Translations under genes and position numbers: made by a program
Notes under the pieces: generated by a model
The model's input: the letters and a program-made list of their open reading frames with translations, nothing else
The model's database searches: none
Told to the model about the DNA's origin: nothing
Part shown: positions 10,756-23,394 of the stretch, piece by piece
Layout of the letters: each line of letters starts with the position of its first letter
Numbering within the stretch: the stretch's first letter is position 1
Assembly: GCA_007922225.1 (NCBI GenBank)
Contig: ML679969.1
Span: 21,334,650-21,398,649 of the forward strand
Direction of reading: 5' to 3'
From: Emydura subglobosa
Taxonomy: Eukaryota; Chordata; Testudines; Chelidae
DNA: 64,000 nucleotides

Positions 10756-12889
10756 TTTTCAGCCTCCCACTTCCTTTTATTAACAACATGGCACTGCTGG
10801 GCCCTTTGTCAGTGGCAAAGGGTGGCCTGGAAATAGACCACTGTCCTCTCCAGCCCTTTCCAGCTGCATTGGATGTGATTGGAGCAGCGGGGGAGGAACA
10901 TTTTCAGGACAGCTCTCTTCCCCGCACCCCTTGGTCAGTTTGTGAGGAAGCCTGCAGTGCCTCTGAACCCCAGATACTCACTCCCATTGCTGTCACATGG
11001 AACAGCAGCTGGGTCACTTGTGACAGTTGTCTCTACTACCCATCACCGTCATGTCTATCATTGAGTGTCTCATTTTATTCTAGTCTCAAATGCTAGGGTT
11101 CCTGAATGGTGCCCGCTGGTACCTGATTTGTGGGCGCTTCGGAGAGAAGTAGGACAATGGAGTGAGTGAGGTGCTTGTACCCTGGAGCAGGCCCTTCGGA
11201 GGAGGCAGCTGCCTCCCTATGTCCTGGGAATTCAGTCTTTTAAGAGAGAAGTGATTGAAAATTCACTGGAGGAAAGAGGAGCTGCCAGAGTTCCCGGTTG
11301 CCCTGGGTTGAGAGGAGGAGGGAAGGACTGGTGCAATCCAGCTGTTGCCAGAGAGAGTGGGATTTACCTCTACTCTGGAGACAGTGACAGAGGTAAATTA
11401 ACATCACACCTCCTCAAGAATTTGCTGGGGACCAGGATTGACCCCATCCCCTGATGACTGACAGCTCTACCTCTGCCAGCTGCCACCTCCACAAGCCTGA
11501 CGGAGGGAGAGGAAGAGCAGCTTCCCGGGGAGTGACAGGAACCAGTGAGCGCTTTACTCCATCAATTGTCCTGGCCCTGGAGCTCATCTTAGAGCTACGA
11601 ACGGCTGTGGGGCTGTGCATCACATGCTGCAGTTACTATGGTCTGAGATATTGAGCACCGCAGGCCCCCGTGTAGCCTGGGCATTGTAAAATGTCCACCA
11701 CTCTGACACAGCGAGGGGATGTATTGCCTTTTCATGGGCACATGCCTGGCAGCTGGATGCAATGCTAACAATTGAACCCAGAGAGATGATAGTCCAATAG
11801 GGAAGAGCTCAACAACTCACGGCCAGACCAGAGGAGACATGCCCAAGAGCTTTTATTCTCCACTGGGGTCATGACAGTTGCCTTTGCTTATCTTTGAATC
11901 TGTGGGTGGATGCTGGTCTGAAGCTCCATGATCTCACAGCAACTGATAGGATCTGTATTTGTACTAAAAATGGGCCTTTTCCTGCTTGTGACTTTCATCC
12001 TTGCTTCTAATCCTTCTCTGTCTGCACTGTAGGACTGAATATAGCACATACCTAGAGTATAGACCTCTGGCTACTGAATGAACATCAGCTCAGTCTAAAT
12101 GGGTGTTGCCCTAGGCTTGGACTGAACCACTGCTGGTGAATCATGGGACCCTCTCATGCAGGCTATGTTTAAAGTTGGATGATCTCCACATTATATTTTA
12201 GGGCTGAAGAGGCAGAGCTCAACATTTTCAATGCCTTCAGGCTGGCTGTCCTCATCATCCAAACCCCTCTAGCAGGGCATGTCCAGGAATTGATGATGAA
12301 AGAGCTGAGATTTCTCAACAATAACTCAAAGCAGGGATGAGGACAAGAGGCAAAAGTGAAGAGAAGTGATTTTTTTCAGAAATGTCTTAATTTTTTTAGG
12401 CAAAGATCACCTTGGGATAAAGAATAGGGAAGCAAATGTAATCCCAGCTACACGTATTCTAAGCCATATATGTCACCAACTATGCAGACAAGCAAAAATT
12501 CTTGCCCCCAAATGTGTTTTTTGTAGTAGGTTGGATCAAATGTTAAAACTCAAGCCTGGCCTTACTACGCCAATGGAAGTTCTAATACCTTCCAGGGTGT
12601 GTGCTGCCATCTTCACACAGCTTTAAACAACTTTGACACAGGCACCCTGTCCCCAGCTCAGCCAGGAAATGGGAATTAGGATCCAAAATGTCTCAAGTGC
12701 GGCAATGATTAAAACAAATATTTTAGTTGTGCTGGGAGCATGCCAGGAAGCTGGCTTCAAGTATCTTTTCCAGCAGGACTTTAGCTGAGCTATATGCATC
12801 TTTCTTCGCAGAAAGAAACCTGGAGTTGTGCTGGGATATCTAGCTGTTTCCATAGCACCATTGAAGAGGAACAAATGCTTTCCAATACC
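10756..12889. other. Intergenic stretch with no recognised feature
   Basis: No exon, RNA gene or transposon family was recognised on either strand. The sequence directly after the poly(A) signal stays moderately GC-rich to about 11.7 kb, then becomes AT-richer. Open frames are under about 140 codons, carry no domain and have no convincing splice context. Confidence 0.4.
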
Positions 12890-13930
12890 CCTGTGTGATG
12901 GGGCTCAGTGCAGGAATGAGCAGTATTGTTTGGCCTTGGTGAGGGGTTGTCCCTGTGGCTTTCCTAGTTCCCTATGAATATGGGACAGGGTGGCAATGAA
13001 GGCTGTTTCCTCACTCCTGTGTGCACAGATCCTGGAACTCTCCAAGCTGGGCACATTTATAGAAGGGATGTGTCACAATTCAAGTCAACTGCACCTGTGT
13101 TCCCCCTCTATGGTCCACCAAGAGCACCCATTCTCCTCAGCCTTCAGCTTCCTTTGGCAGAGACCCATGTCTCTCTCTTTTCTCCCAGGGTTTTTCCAGG
13201 CAGCACAGTTCCCTACCTACACTGAATTCCCAGTGAGCCCAACCTCCTAAACAGGCCAGCATCTGCCTTTGCTTTCTCTCCGGAGGCTATGAACAGCATA
13301 ATCGCCCACAAGTATAAATTACCACGCAGCCCTTTCTAGGCAAAAACATTTATTCTGAAAGTGAACGCATTATAGAGAAAACAGGAGAACAAAAAGTACA
13401 CACATGCTAATAAGCACACCAGAGAGCACCCCATCTCTAACAAGGGCTCTGGTAGGAGTCAGTCCTTCAAATCCCAACAAGGGGTTTTTCTGTGGTTCAA
13501 ATTCCTAACAGCCTTGGCTCAGAGGTAGGACACCCATGAATGGGTTAGTCTTTCCTTTATACAGCTTGCACTTTTGATTTTCAGATTCGAGGAACAGGTA
13601 ACCTGTAGACAAGGGTCCTTTCCTTCTTGTGTAACTGGGGAGGCAGGAATTTGCATTCATCTCCCCTCAGAGATTCTCCAGGCAAGCCATTTGACACTGT
13701 CCCAAAAGTCTCGTCTGGCCCACTGTTCAGTACAGTCTATCAAATTAAATAACACTTCCCATGATTCACAATGATACAGAAACTTAATACGGACTAAGGT
13801 CTCCCAAAGGTATTGCAGGAAATTGCCGTAGTTGTCCCAGGGTGACAATCTCATTCTGTGGAGAGGGGCAAACTCCATTTGATTTGATGGTTTCTGGGCC
13901 TGAGTATAAATTTAAGGTGACATTTCACAG
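12890..13930 (-). mobile_element. Probable LTR-derived repeat, antisense
   Basis: The stretch with CAGCACAGTTCCCTACCTAC, AACATTTATTCTGAAAGTG and GCATTATAGAGAAAACAG resembles a turtle LTR family in reverse orientation. TTTATT near 13350 would be its AATAAA on the minus strand. Ends, target duplication and partner LTR are not visible, so the family and the exact limits are uncertain. Confidence 0.35.
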
Positions 13931-14574
13931 CAGAACTCCCACAGGTGGTAATAGGAATTTGCACAAGGTCAAGGGGAGCATGTCCTTTGCTAACCTGTAG
14001 TTATATTCAGTATTGCTTAGTGAGAATCCAGTGCTTTTTTCTTCTTTTGTTTCTCCTCCCCTCACCCTTTCTTTGTCTCCTCTTCATTTCCTTCTCTGCA
14101 GCAGCTCCCAACTTCTGCCCTTGTAAGCTCCCCTTTCCCTGTGCTAAAATGGGCTGCAGTTAACATCCAAATGAGGTGGTGAGGAGAGGTCACCCCCTAA
14201 GCCATTGTTTCAGGCTTTCTGCAGATGCAGGCAGCCATCACTCCATCGGTGCCAGGGATCACATCAGGAACATTCTTTATAAGCATGAGGACGATGACCT
14301 TTTATTTTTACATGAAAGTTCAGAGCGTGCAGAATTTGCACATGTTCATGGGTCTGTAATGCAGCGAGGATGGCCACATTTTCAAAAGGCAAAAGCAGGA
14401 CACGTGCAGGAACCCTGCCCCTTCCATGGCCCTGCTCCTCCTCTTCCCCTGAGGCTCTGCCCCTGGGCCAGGCTAGAAGCCGGAGCTGGGCCATGGTAAG
14501 AGCTGCCCAAGGAGACCCAGACTCTCCATGTGCTGATCTACAGATTATATATGTTTACTTAAGAATCCCTCATT
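13931..14574. other. Unassigned non-coding stretch
   Basis: The stretch contains a T/C-rich run at 14030-14100 ending in CTCTGCAG, which looks like a splice acceptor. No open reading phase of interest follows and no domain is visible, so it is not called an exon. Confidence 0.35.
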
Positions 14575-15340
14575 ATCACTTTGAGGGTTGACAGTTTCTT
14601 GTCCCAAAATCAGGTCCAGTATTACCCAAATTATTATGTAGTTGGGAACCCCAATGTGCACAGTTGCAACACTCACACTATAGGAACTCTTCTGTATTTA
14701 CAAATAGTTTATTAATACATTTAGACAGTCACAAACACCCCAACTCAGTAAGGTAGATAAAGCTACTCCAGACTGTACATCTGCACATCCATATAATCAC
14801 ACCATCCATTGTAGAACAATCTGAAATGTTAGCCTTCATCTTCCTCATCATCATCACCTTCCCCCTCATCACCAGTGATCATCATCCTCGCACCTCCCAA
14901 GGACTACATCTCCTTCTACTGCCCCAAGGTTGGGATATGACTCTTCTAATATGATACGCTGATGCCACTATGTTTTAGGTATATTCAGTAGGGGATTTTT
15001 CCCCTCTTCCTTCTTTGTATTTCCTCACCTTACTAATGCTGGAGTGTCTTTCTCCTATAGGTTAGTATAGCAATGATCTCAACTTACTATCATATCCGTC
15101 AATTCGTTGCCATTGTGGTTGGATCATGTACCTGTGGTCAGAACTTCCCCTTAAACAACTCTGTTTTCAGCTCCCCAATACTTGGGATTTTCAGTTTGGC
15201 CATTTATCTGTTTGAAGTTTATCAGTTCAAAGTTCATAGACCTCAAGCCTTATGCTAACTTGCTGAAGTTAATGTCTCACAGGATACAGACCTGTAGGTT
15301 CCTTGCATTACTGCTGAATACAATGGCAAGCAGTGAATAT
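14575..15340 (-). mobile_element. Possible LTR-like repeat, antisense
   Basis: TATTTACAAATAGTTTATTAATAC near 14695-14720, and a TCATCATCATCACC-type triplet-rich run at 14838-14890, are reminiscent of antisense LTRs in turtles, with TTTATT as the reversed poly(A) signal. No terminal repeats or target duplication were found. Assignment is weak. Confidence 0.25.
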
Positions 15341-15833
15341 AATAAAGGCAAGCTAGCCCTATGGGCTACACTGCACTGGGCAGGGGACCTGGGGACCAAA
15401 GAGCAGGCCCTGGCCTGTGACCCCACTTTCCCAGGGCGCACCGCCAAGAGCAGGTGGAGGGTGCATGACTTCTCACATCAATCCTGGCTCTCTGGGCAGT
15501 TCTTACCTTTGCCCAGCTCCAGGCTCTGGCCTGGCAAAGGTTGGGGCTTCGGGAGAGGGGGCAAGGAGGAGCAGGGGCAGGGCCTGATTGTGAGGGGGGA
15601 TAAGATCCACCACAGCCTCCCCACTGGGAAGAGGCTGATGCTGCTGCTGAGACTCAGGTAGGTGCAGAACGGCGCCACAGGAAAGCCAGGGCAAAGGCTG
15701 TACAGAGGCATTCAGTCCAGGACACTGACTTGAACTCTGCATTTCAGGATTGTCCTGCCCAATTCAGGATGAGTCAGCACGCTAAGACTAGTGGCTGACA
15801 CACACAAAAGCCATATTGCTAATGCTGCTTCAG

Positions 15834-17231
15834 GGTATGTCTACACCCCAATGCAAGACTAACATCCCTTTGTGTCCATCACAACTGTGCTAACGTAGGG
15901 CTCGGATCTAGAGTCCCAGGACCCTGGAGGGCCTGAGCCTATGTTAAGCTGGTACAAGCCCTATTGCTTTCCAATGTGCACATAGACCTGGCTTGACTCA
16001 GGTCCCAGAAGTGCTTGGACGTACCCCAGTGTTCCCAGCATCACAGGAGCAGTGTAGCAGCCAGAAGCACCATTACTGCCTGGCGGAGTGCATGCCCCGT
16101 TCATGCTCCTCTTGCAGCCACAGCAGCTCCTGCTTTGGTTTCTCCTTGCTGCTATGTGGCGCTTGCCTGGAGCAGGGAACAAAGCTGACAGGCAGAAGGG
16201 GGCTTCCAGCACCCAGCATGTTGAGTGTCACCCCTTCCCTGACCTTGCTGAACCAGGAGTTCTGCCACCTCCCGCTTGGTCCCTGCTCCATTCTGGCCCT
16301 TGCAAAGTTGGGACCAAATGGCTGCCCTGCAGAGAGCGGGAGCAGCAAAGCTCCTGCCTCAACACAGCTGGAGGAGGGATGATCCCCAACATCCTGCCTG
16401 CTCCCTCTCTGCTCTCTGGCCCTCCCTGGAACAGTGTTTGTAGGGGCGCCTGGGCAGCCTGCACTGCCAGGACAGTGAGTGGAAGCCAGCCCCAAACCTT
16501 CCCCACAGCCTCCAGGGATCCCTTATCCCCAAGTCCTAGGGATGCACCTCACCGTTCAGCAGCAGGGGGAGGGGGGGGGGATGTTGGGTATGTTTCCTCT
16601 GAAACCTGCATTTTATGTCAAACTTCAAAACAAACAAATAAAAACCAACCAAACAAAAAGACTTTTATTGAACGTCCCGTTTTAAAAATTAAGCACTGCA
16701 AAGTTTCATTTGACTGATTTGCCAGCCCTGGAGTCGGCTGTCCAAATTCTCCTCACAGCAGGTGCACGTGGGCAGGGAAATGCCCATGTGACTCCACTTG
16801 AGGTGGAGAGGCCCATTCTCCGATTAGATAGTATAAAGCCTGCTCACACTGCCACGGTGCTACTGAGCCAGCACCAAAGAAGCTAAGTTTGCCATTGATG
16901 TGCTCCTGAGTCCCTTCAATAGCATTGTCATGGTCAGAAACAGGGTGGGCAGTAGAGTTTTTCCCACAGTGCAATACAGTTGTAGAGCTAGACTGGCGAC
17001 AAGGCGGGGGGAGGGGAAGCGCTAAGGACTCTGGGATAGGGTTACTTGGACTCGGGGCTGTGCACTGCAGTGTGGACACCAGAGCCCTAGGTTCCAGCAT
17101 GGTTCAGAAAATCCTTCACTTAGGGTTAAAATGCAGGGTAGATGCTCAAACCCAGATTCCCTTGTGGGTCAGCTAAGGAGACTTGAGTCCCACTAAGCCT
17201 AGGCTTGCATTGCTGGGTAGACATAGCTTAA
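15834..17231 (+). mobile_element. DNA transposon (non-autonomous) with GTATGTCTACACC / GTAGACATAGCTTA ends
   Basis: The left end reads AGGGTATGTCTACACC and the right end GGGTAGACATAGCTTA, an inverted pair with a few mismatches. Internal segments near the right end (GGACTCGGGGCTGTGC, ATGCTCAAACCCAGATT, GACTTGAGTCCCACTAAGCC) match my recollection of a turtle terminal-inverted-repeat element. The 1.4-kb length, larger than the short relatives, and an A-rich internal patch near 16620-16690 suggest an inserted or captured segment. No transposase frame was found. The superfamily (hAT or Harbinger-derived) is not resolved. Confidence 0.55.
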
Positions 17232-20200
17232 GAGAGGCTATTAAATGTTTCTGTAACCAAACAGCTCCCACTCCAGCCCTGATTCTATATGTGCAGTTTG
17301 TTTGATGGCCATGATAGTTCTGGCTAGATATATGTTACAACCTGGCCGCAGCCCGTGCAGTTGGAGGCAGAGGTGCATGGCTTCTGGAGGCTAACAATTG
17401 ATGCAGGCACAAGGAGATGCTTCAAAGTTGAGCCCTACAGCTTGGCCTGCAAGTTTGTGCATTAGGGGTTTGCAAAATTTCACACCCAAATGCAGGGTTT
17501 GGGCTGAGCCGTCTTTGAGTAGGTGTCCCTGAGTAGAGCCCCAGTTCCCATGTTTGAATAGCCAGCCCTGCTGCGGACTCTGCGCTGGACAGACGATTGA
17601 GCGAAGTGGCCCAATCGCTTAGCCACATGCGCTTTTGCTGTAGAAACTGAGTTGAGCTATTGAAGGTGAAACCCAGAAGGCAGCTCAGAGTAGCAGATTG
17701 ACAGAGGGAAAGGAAGTGGAGTAATACCCAGTTTAAGTACTCTAGAAATGTCGGCTCCTTTCATGCTGTTGGCTGAAAGTTTCAAGATTTCCCCTGAGTA
17801 ATGCTGCAGTAAAATCCTCCCTCTCTGTAGCTTCCTCCATTTGTTTCTGATAGGTTGCAGTGCCACAACTGTGGTCTGTTGTCTGAAGTGTGTAGACAAA
17901 TAAGCCCTAAATGGTGCTCAGACACAATAAGAAATTATTGCAACCTGAATGTGGAGCGAATCTGTCAGCCTCAGGATGTTCAGCTTGCAGTGACCGGTCT
18001 TGGAGAACCAAGTACTTGAGCCCCCAGATGCTTTCTGGGCACCCCCCTTTCAGTCTCTGCAGCCTTGAAGATGGGAACCCCTAGCCGGCTCCTACAGAAA
18101 AGAAAGCCAGGGGGCTGACAGCATTGGCTGTTTGGCTGCAAAGATAATGAAATCCCATTCCCGGCGCATACCCCAGCGAGAGAGCCCTTGGTCCAGCAGC
18201 TCCTCTCTCCTCTTCAATTACAAGTGAACAGTGTGAGCTGTTGAAGCTGGAATTTGGGACCCGATTTAGGGACTCATCATGGGGACCTTGCCGGGTTAGT
18301 GCCTCAGCAGCTGGAGAGGGTGTTCTGAGGATGGCTAATTATGGTGGGAGACTGTACAGCCAAGCTACGCAAATTACTACACTGGAACATATGTGGTCCA
18401 AAAGCACATGGGGCTGGACTGGGCCCAAATGTAAATGGTCTTTCCTAGTTAATCCTTTGCCTCACCGAGCTGGTAGTGGAGTATTTCAGCCATGTTTCAG
18501 GCTCCCCTTCAACCAGAGGCATGTTCCCTTTAGGCAAGCGTGAGGTGGCTGAGATCTCCCTCAAGGGCAGGGGTTCTGTGGGAGCAGCAGAGGTGCAAAT
18601 GTTGGCAAGTCTGGCAGGCCCACTGGGTGGCCCCGAGTGGAGGGCTGGCATGAGGCAAGGGCACCACTTTAGCCCTATAGCTGGACGGTTTTGTCATAGT
18701 TGAAGGATGGCTGCATCTTTGCCCCTGCTTAGGCTTGGAGTGCAATGCCCCCTCCCCTGCCCAGCTATGAGGCCTCTTGCCTTCACCTGTCCTGGGGTGG
18801 AATCCGTGACACTCACTCAGAGCGGGTCCCAGAGTCCAGTGCCCTGTGTGCCAGCTGTGACTCCTCAGCAGGCCTGATGGGAGAGGTCAAGCCGTGCTTG
18901 TCACCCCTTGGGAGCTGTGACCAGTGTGCTAGTCTGGTGCCATCAAACAGCCTTTCCAAACAACGTATTGTTTGATTACAACAGCAGGGTCCCAGCATAC
19001 CAGAAGCAAAGGATAACCCAACCAATGGTCTACATGTCCAACTGTCTCCCCTAAAGCTTAGGTTGGTCTAGCATATCTGGTCAAACCATTTATGCAGCGC
19101 ACAGGCAGGGGTGAGGGTGAAGGATAGATTGTCATGCAGTTGGTTCTTTGTATTGTCCTTTAATGAAGGGTGTGTGGCTCTTAGAAGTGTTTGATCACTT
19201 TCCTGCCTACTGCACTCTAACCCCTGCCAGAATTAACCCTAAGCCATGCAGCAAATGCAGAAGCAGCCACACACATTCCATGTCCTTCACGGGATTGATG
19301 TGGTGTGAGCCCTCTGTGCCTGGAGGCATTCCATTTCCTCGGAACAGGAGAGGAAAAGAAAATCCTAGTCTGTCTGACTCAGCCCTAGAGGCCCCACTCG
19401 GATCCGGCATGATTCTTTCTGTTTCATCACATCCTCTCCACTGAGAATTATTTTGGCACTCACTTCTCTTCGCTTTGATCTTCTGCCCTGTGACTTGTTG
19501 CAGATGTCTTCCCTTTGCAGGGAACAACTCAGCTGGTGCTTCTTGTCGCCTCACTGTTGTCTTGTTTTTAATTCCTATTCCGTTTTTTTTTAACTGAACG
19601 TAAACAGGAGGTGTGGACAGCACAGGTTATGACCTTACCCAAACTGTGCGTGAGTCCCGTGAGAAGCTGAACTCAATTGAGCTGAGGCAAAATCTTGCTG
19701 CTGGGTTACAACGCAATGCCTGCTTGAGGAAAGTTACATCAATGATTTCTAGAGCTGATCCCAATAGAGGCCAAGAGATGGCAATCACAAGATAATTTTA
19801 AAGTGAGAGAGTAGAGACCTGCCCTACTTTGACGTCTCTCATTCAAGCAGAATGAATGATCACCCACATCTATATAAAGTCACCTTCAAAGCACTTCTGA
19901 AACTTTAGCTCACTAATAACCAGTTACTAACTGAACAGTGCAAGTGTATCTCTATCAGCTGAGTCACCCGGGGAAGGAGTGTGTGAGATGCTTTCTGCAG
20001 TCCCTCCAGCTGCTGCAGCGAAGGTTGCTTACACCCAATGGGAGTGCTCTGGGCAATTGCCCCACAAGTTCTGTCTCCAGCCTTGATCAAGGGTCCCTTT
20101 GTACAGATGAAATAGGAGAAGCAGGAAGGAGCTAAGAAAAGAACCCTCAACTTCCTGCAATCCTAAAATAGATTCGTGTCCCTGTCAAAAGGAGCAAATC

Positions 20201-21320
20201 CAGGTGCGGCCAGATGGCTCTTCTGCCAGAAGAAACATCCCAGCTGCTGAGGGGTGTTTTTGTGATCAACAAGAGCCGTATGACAGAACAGCTTTGTGTT
20301 TATTGTGTGTTGTGAATTCTTGGCTCCTTTGTGTCATGAGTCAAGGCCAGGACTGTGAGGTGGTTTATGTTGCAACTGACAGGATCAGGGGAAGGGAATA
20401 AATCTTGTTGTGAAATGCAGTACAGAACTGCACTTAAGGAAGCCTCTCTAGGCTATCAATATTTTATGGTCCAGCATGAAAGTGCCTGTGAATGATAATC
20501 AGCTGCTGTGTACCTCTGCTTCCTGCATAGTCACTTGCTGCAGAAGGACTGTTATTTAAACTGGGATTATCAGAAGCATCCATCTTTGTCATGAGCAAAA
20601 CAGGGGACTTTTGGCCCCCTCTCTCCCCATGAAAGACACTAGGAGAGTCTCCAGTGCGGGGCTGCAAAAGGCCATGGCTAAGATGTTCCAGGGTGAGCTG
20701 AGGGCTACGGTTTGGGGAGGGAGACCCCATCACGGCTAGCAGGGGGGAGGGGCCTCCACAAGAGGAACCTTGCTCCTGCAGGGAATTCTAGGTCACTACA
20801 AGAAGCCACCGGTGTGACTGGCACAGAAGGGAGCCAGCCACACACAGGACACCCTCAGGTTTGCCCAGGAGCTGGGCTAGCTCCAGGTCACTCTCCTGTT
20901 ACTGCTTTACTCACTGACCCGGTCACCGCCTCCCCTCCCGCTCTGGACACTCATTTTCACCCTCCAGCTAAGGTCCAAGGCCACTGGGCTTGCAACCCCC
21001 ACTGGCCCCAGAGGAGATCTGACCTCTCTGCCCCAGTGCTTAGTGGCTGCTGTGATGATGCTGGGAGGGCAATGTGGGGAAACTTGCACTGTTGCTGCCA
21101 TCTCTCTGCTGTGTGTTCTGGCCCTAAAAGACCATTTCCTCTGGCTGAGGGAGCACAATGGGTAGTAGAAAGCCCCCCTTTGAAGCTGCTGAGAAAAGGG
21201 CCAGCCATGTGTCCCTGGAGGGCTTGGGAAGCAGTGATGACTGGGGGGGGTCCCCCAAAACTGTCAGGTAAGACAAGGGGAGGGTGGGGTGGAGAGGTGC
21301 AGATTTACTGAGTTCTCTGG
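17232..21320. other. Long non-coding stretch with no assigned feature
   Basis: About 4 kb without a recognised transposon or exon. Segments near 18110-18240 (GATAATGAAATCCCATTCCC and CTCTTCAATTACAAGTGAAC) are unusually free of repeats and could be conserved non-coding DNA. The longest frames (138 codons on minus at 19207-19623; 199 codons on plus at 20712-21311) have no recognisable domain and no codon-like composition, and are judged chance. Confidence 0.35.
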
Positions 21321-21329
21321 CTTGTAGAT

Positions 21330-21450
21330 ACGGTGACCAGATAGCAAGTGTGAAAAATCAGGACAGGAATGGGGGTAATAGGTGCCTACATAGGGGAAAG
21401 CCCCAAATATCAGGACTGTCCCTATAAAATTGGAACATCTGGTCACCCTA
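21330..21450. mobile_element. 121-bp MITE with inverted ends and perfect 9-bp target duplication
   Basis: The element starts ACGGTGACCAGAT and ends ATCTGGTCACCCTA, so the ends are near-perfect inverted repeats. It is flanked by CTTGTAGAT at 21321-21329 and again at 21451-21459. It carries no coding capacity. The GGGTGACCAGAT...ATCTGGTCACCC pattern matches a very common short palindromic turtle repeat as I remember it. A duplication of 8-9 bp suits hAT-type mobilisation. The intact duplication suggests a comparatively young insertion. Confidence 0.85.
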
Positions 21451-21459
21451 CTTGTAGAT

Positions 21460-22074
21460 GGCTTGTTTGAACTAGTTAGGTGTGTCCAGGCAAGGGGAAT
21501 AGAGGTCTGCACCTGTTGGAAGACTCTGCTGGGGGGGTCTGGCCCTGTTGGGGGAAAGGAAGTTGTCTGCTGGAAAGTGAAGAAATCTGAGTCTGTTTGG
21601 GCAGGCAGATGAAATTCACTGGTTTTGTTATAAGAGCGACTGAGTTTTGCCACGTTCTGTGAAGTTTTGGGGTTCAAAGGAACTTGAAATTCCCAGAATC
21701 CTAAAGGACCCAACACCTGGAGCTTCTCTGGGCCCAAGGGGTTTGTGTGTGTGACAGAGAGAGAGAGAGAAAATGCAATGCAGCAGAGAGGACGTTAGGA
21801 AGTGGAGAAGGAAAAGGAGGCCGGGGGACATGCGACTTTGGGGGTCCAGCTATGCCCCAAGCCAGGATCTGTTTGAGACTCCTCTGCAGTCCCGACAGTC
21901 CCATACATCGAGCGAAGCCCGATGCAGGGGAAAGAACCTCAGGGAAGTGTGTAATTGTATTTCCCATTCTGATGATGTACTGGTGGTGTCCCTCAACTTA
22001 ACAGGACTCAGACATCAACTCTTTGTTCATTTCCTCAGACTAGAAGAGGTACAACAAGGAGAGATAGCATTGTT
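21460..22074. other. Short non-coding stretch
   Basis: A small (GA)n run lies at about 21757-21770. Two overlapping plus-strand frames here are fragmentary and do not resemble a known protein. The right part may belong to the Harbinger-type copy H1, since the conserved block at 22075-22330 abuts it. Confidence 0.3.
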
Positions 22075-22330
22075 ATCTGCTTCTCATTCCCCTGTAGAGG
22101 TAGGCAATGAAGGGCCATGCACAGCACTTTGTTTTTGTACACAGGGATGTCCCTTGACTTCTCCAGATGAAACTATTCTGGCGGTAAGCTGCAATCCTTT
22201 CCTGAAGGTTTCTAGAGATGGCAGCCTTATTTCTTCCTCCATGGTAGAATGTTTGGCCATGCCAGTCAGCAATAACCTTGGCTGTCACTGTTGTCAGTCA
22301 ATCAGGGCGTGCATGCTGGTGTGAGTTCCC
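22075..22330 (-). mobile_element. Dispersed repeat block R, copy 1 (probable outer part of Harbinger-type copy H1)
   Basis: On the minus strand this reads AKVIADWHGQTFYHGGRNKA followed by a peptide alignable with the plus-strand block at 39120-39345. DNA similarity continues beyond the peptide to a CTCTACAGGGGAATG-like end. Block R lies on the outer side of ORF1 in both Harbinger-type copies and in mirrored orientation, so I infer it belongs to that element. Whether it was ever translated is unknown. Confidence 0.65.
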
Positions 22331-22349
22331 CTCTGGATGCCGTCTCAGC

Positions 22350-23100
22350 TTCTGCAGCTAGCTGAATCGACAGACCTCATTAAGCACGACCCATAAATTA
22401 CCACAGACTCGGATAAGTGGTGAAGGCACTCGGCCAGGTTTATTGCAAGTGAAGCACGATGCTAGTGCCCCATAGGAGCTACAGGTACACTAGGACATAT
22501 ATGCTCGTCACAGTGGACCGGCTCAGTGAATGGTGAGACTTTCCATTACCCCTAAGCTGGACAAAGATGGTCCTGCTGGGACCCCTTTCTTATACCTTGA
22601 TACAAACAAGTTTCACATTGCATCTCTGGTGTCGGCGATTGTTCTACACTTCGCTTCCAAATCAAGCACAACATCTTCATCCATCATCCTGTCTCCTCTG
22701 TCTTAAGGTCGGGGTGCCTCTGTACTGTCCTTCATGTTGTGTTTGTGCACCACTGTATCTTGGGGAGAGCCTATACTGTCTCTCAGGGTTGTGTTTCTGC
22801 AGTCACTATGTATCAGGGGAGTTGTGCTTTAACAATATTGTAAGTTTCTGCTACTGCTTTTAGGCATGCCAATGCATTACCAGTGCTGTGTTTCTGTATC
22901 AGTCAGTGAATTTGTAAGCAGGCAAGTAGCTGCTGTTTCCTAAAGCCAGGCTTTGGTTCAGGCCTCAGCTCTTGCATCTAGGCCCATTATACTAGGCCTC
23001 AGGCTCTCACTTTCTACTTCAGAGACCGTTACACACATACCCAACTAGCAGCATGTTGGCTCGGGTGGTTTCAGGACTCCAGCAGCAGTTGGGCTCTCTC
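22350..23100 (-). mobile_element. LTR-like insertion, antisense
   Basis: GAACTGAATCGAC-like sequence and AGACCTCATTAAGCACGACC, then CCAGGTTTATTGCAAGTGAAG and a run through 22560, resemble the reverse complement of a turtle LTR with its AATAAA (TTTATT near 22438). It separates block R from the ORF1 remnant of H1 and is inferred to be a later insertion. Boundaries are approximate and no target duplication was found. Confidence 0.4.
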
Positions 23101-23394
23101 AGCCTTTGTTACCCTCTGGAGGGAGATATCAGCTAAACTCGCCCTGGCCTGTGGAAAGTGGTGCCAGGATTCAGAGCCATTGCCCCAGACTCAGAGTTCC
23201 ATGCAACCAAGCAATTCCCTCCTCATTTCCTTCACCCTTGGCGGGTCATAATGGCCATGGCTGGTGCTGTGAGTGGGGCTGTGCACAAGCACTGTGGAGC
23301 AGAAGTGTCATGTCTAGTTTAACCTTTAAGGGATCAAGGGAAGGGATTTCTGAATCTTAAGTTTTGCTTTCTCTTCGTACCATGGGCAGCAGGT

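Noticed and set aside
14090..14163. Possible exon after a CTCTGCAG acceptor-like site
   Set aside because: The following frame is short and hydrophobic-random, without a donor or domain. The pyrimidine run alone is not enough.
14838..14890. Acidic coding repeat suggested by TCATCATCATCACC runs (minus strand Asp/Glu-rich)
   Set aside because: The run is short, stops occur on both sides, and it lies in an LTR-like repeat.
20712..21311. 199-codon plus-strand frame
   Set aside because: No recognisable protein, no initiation or splice support, composition like its surroundings.
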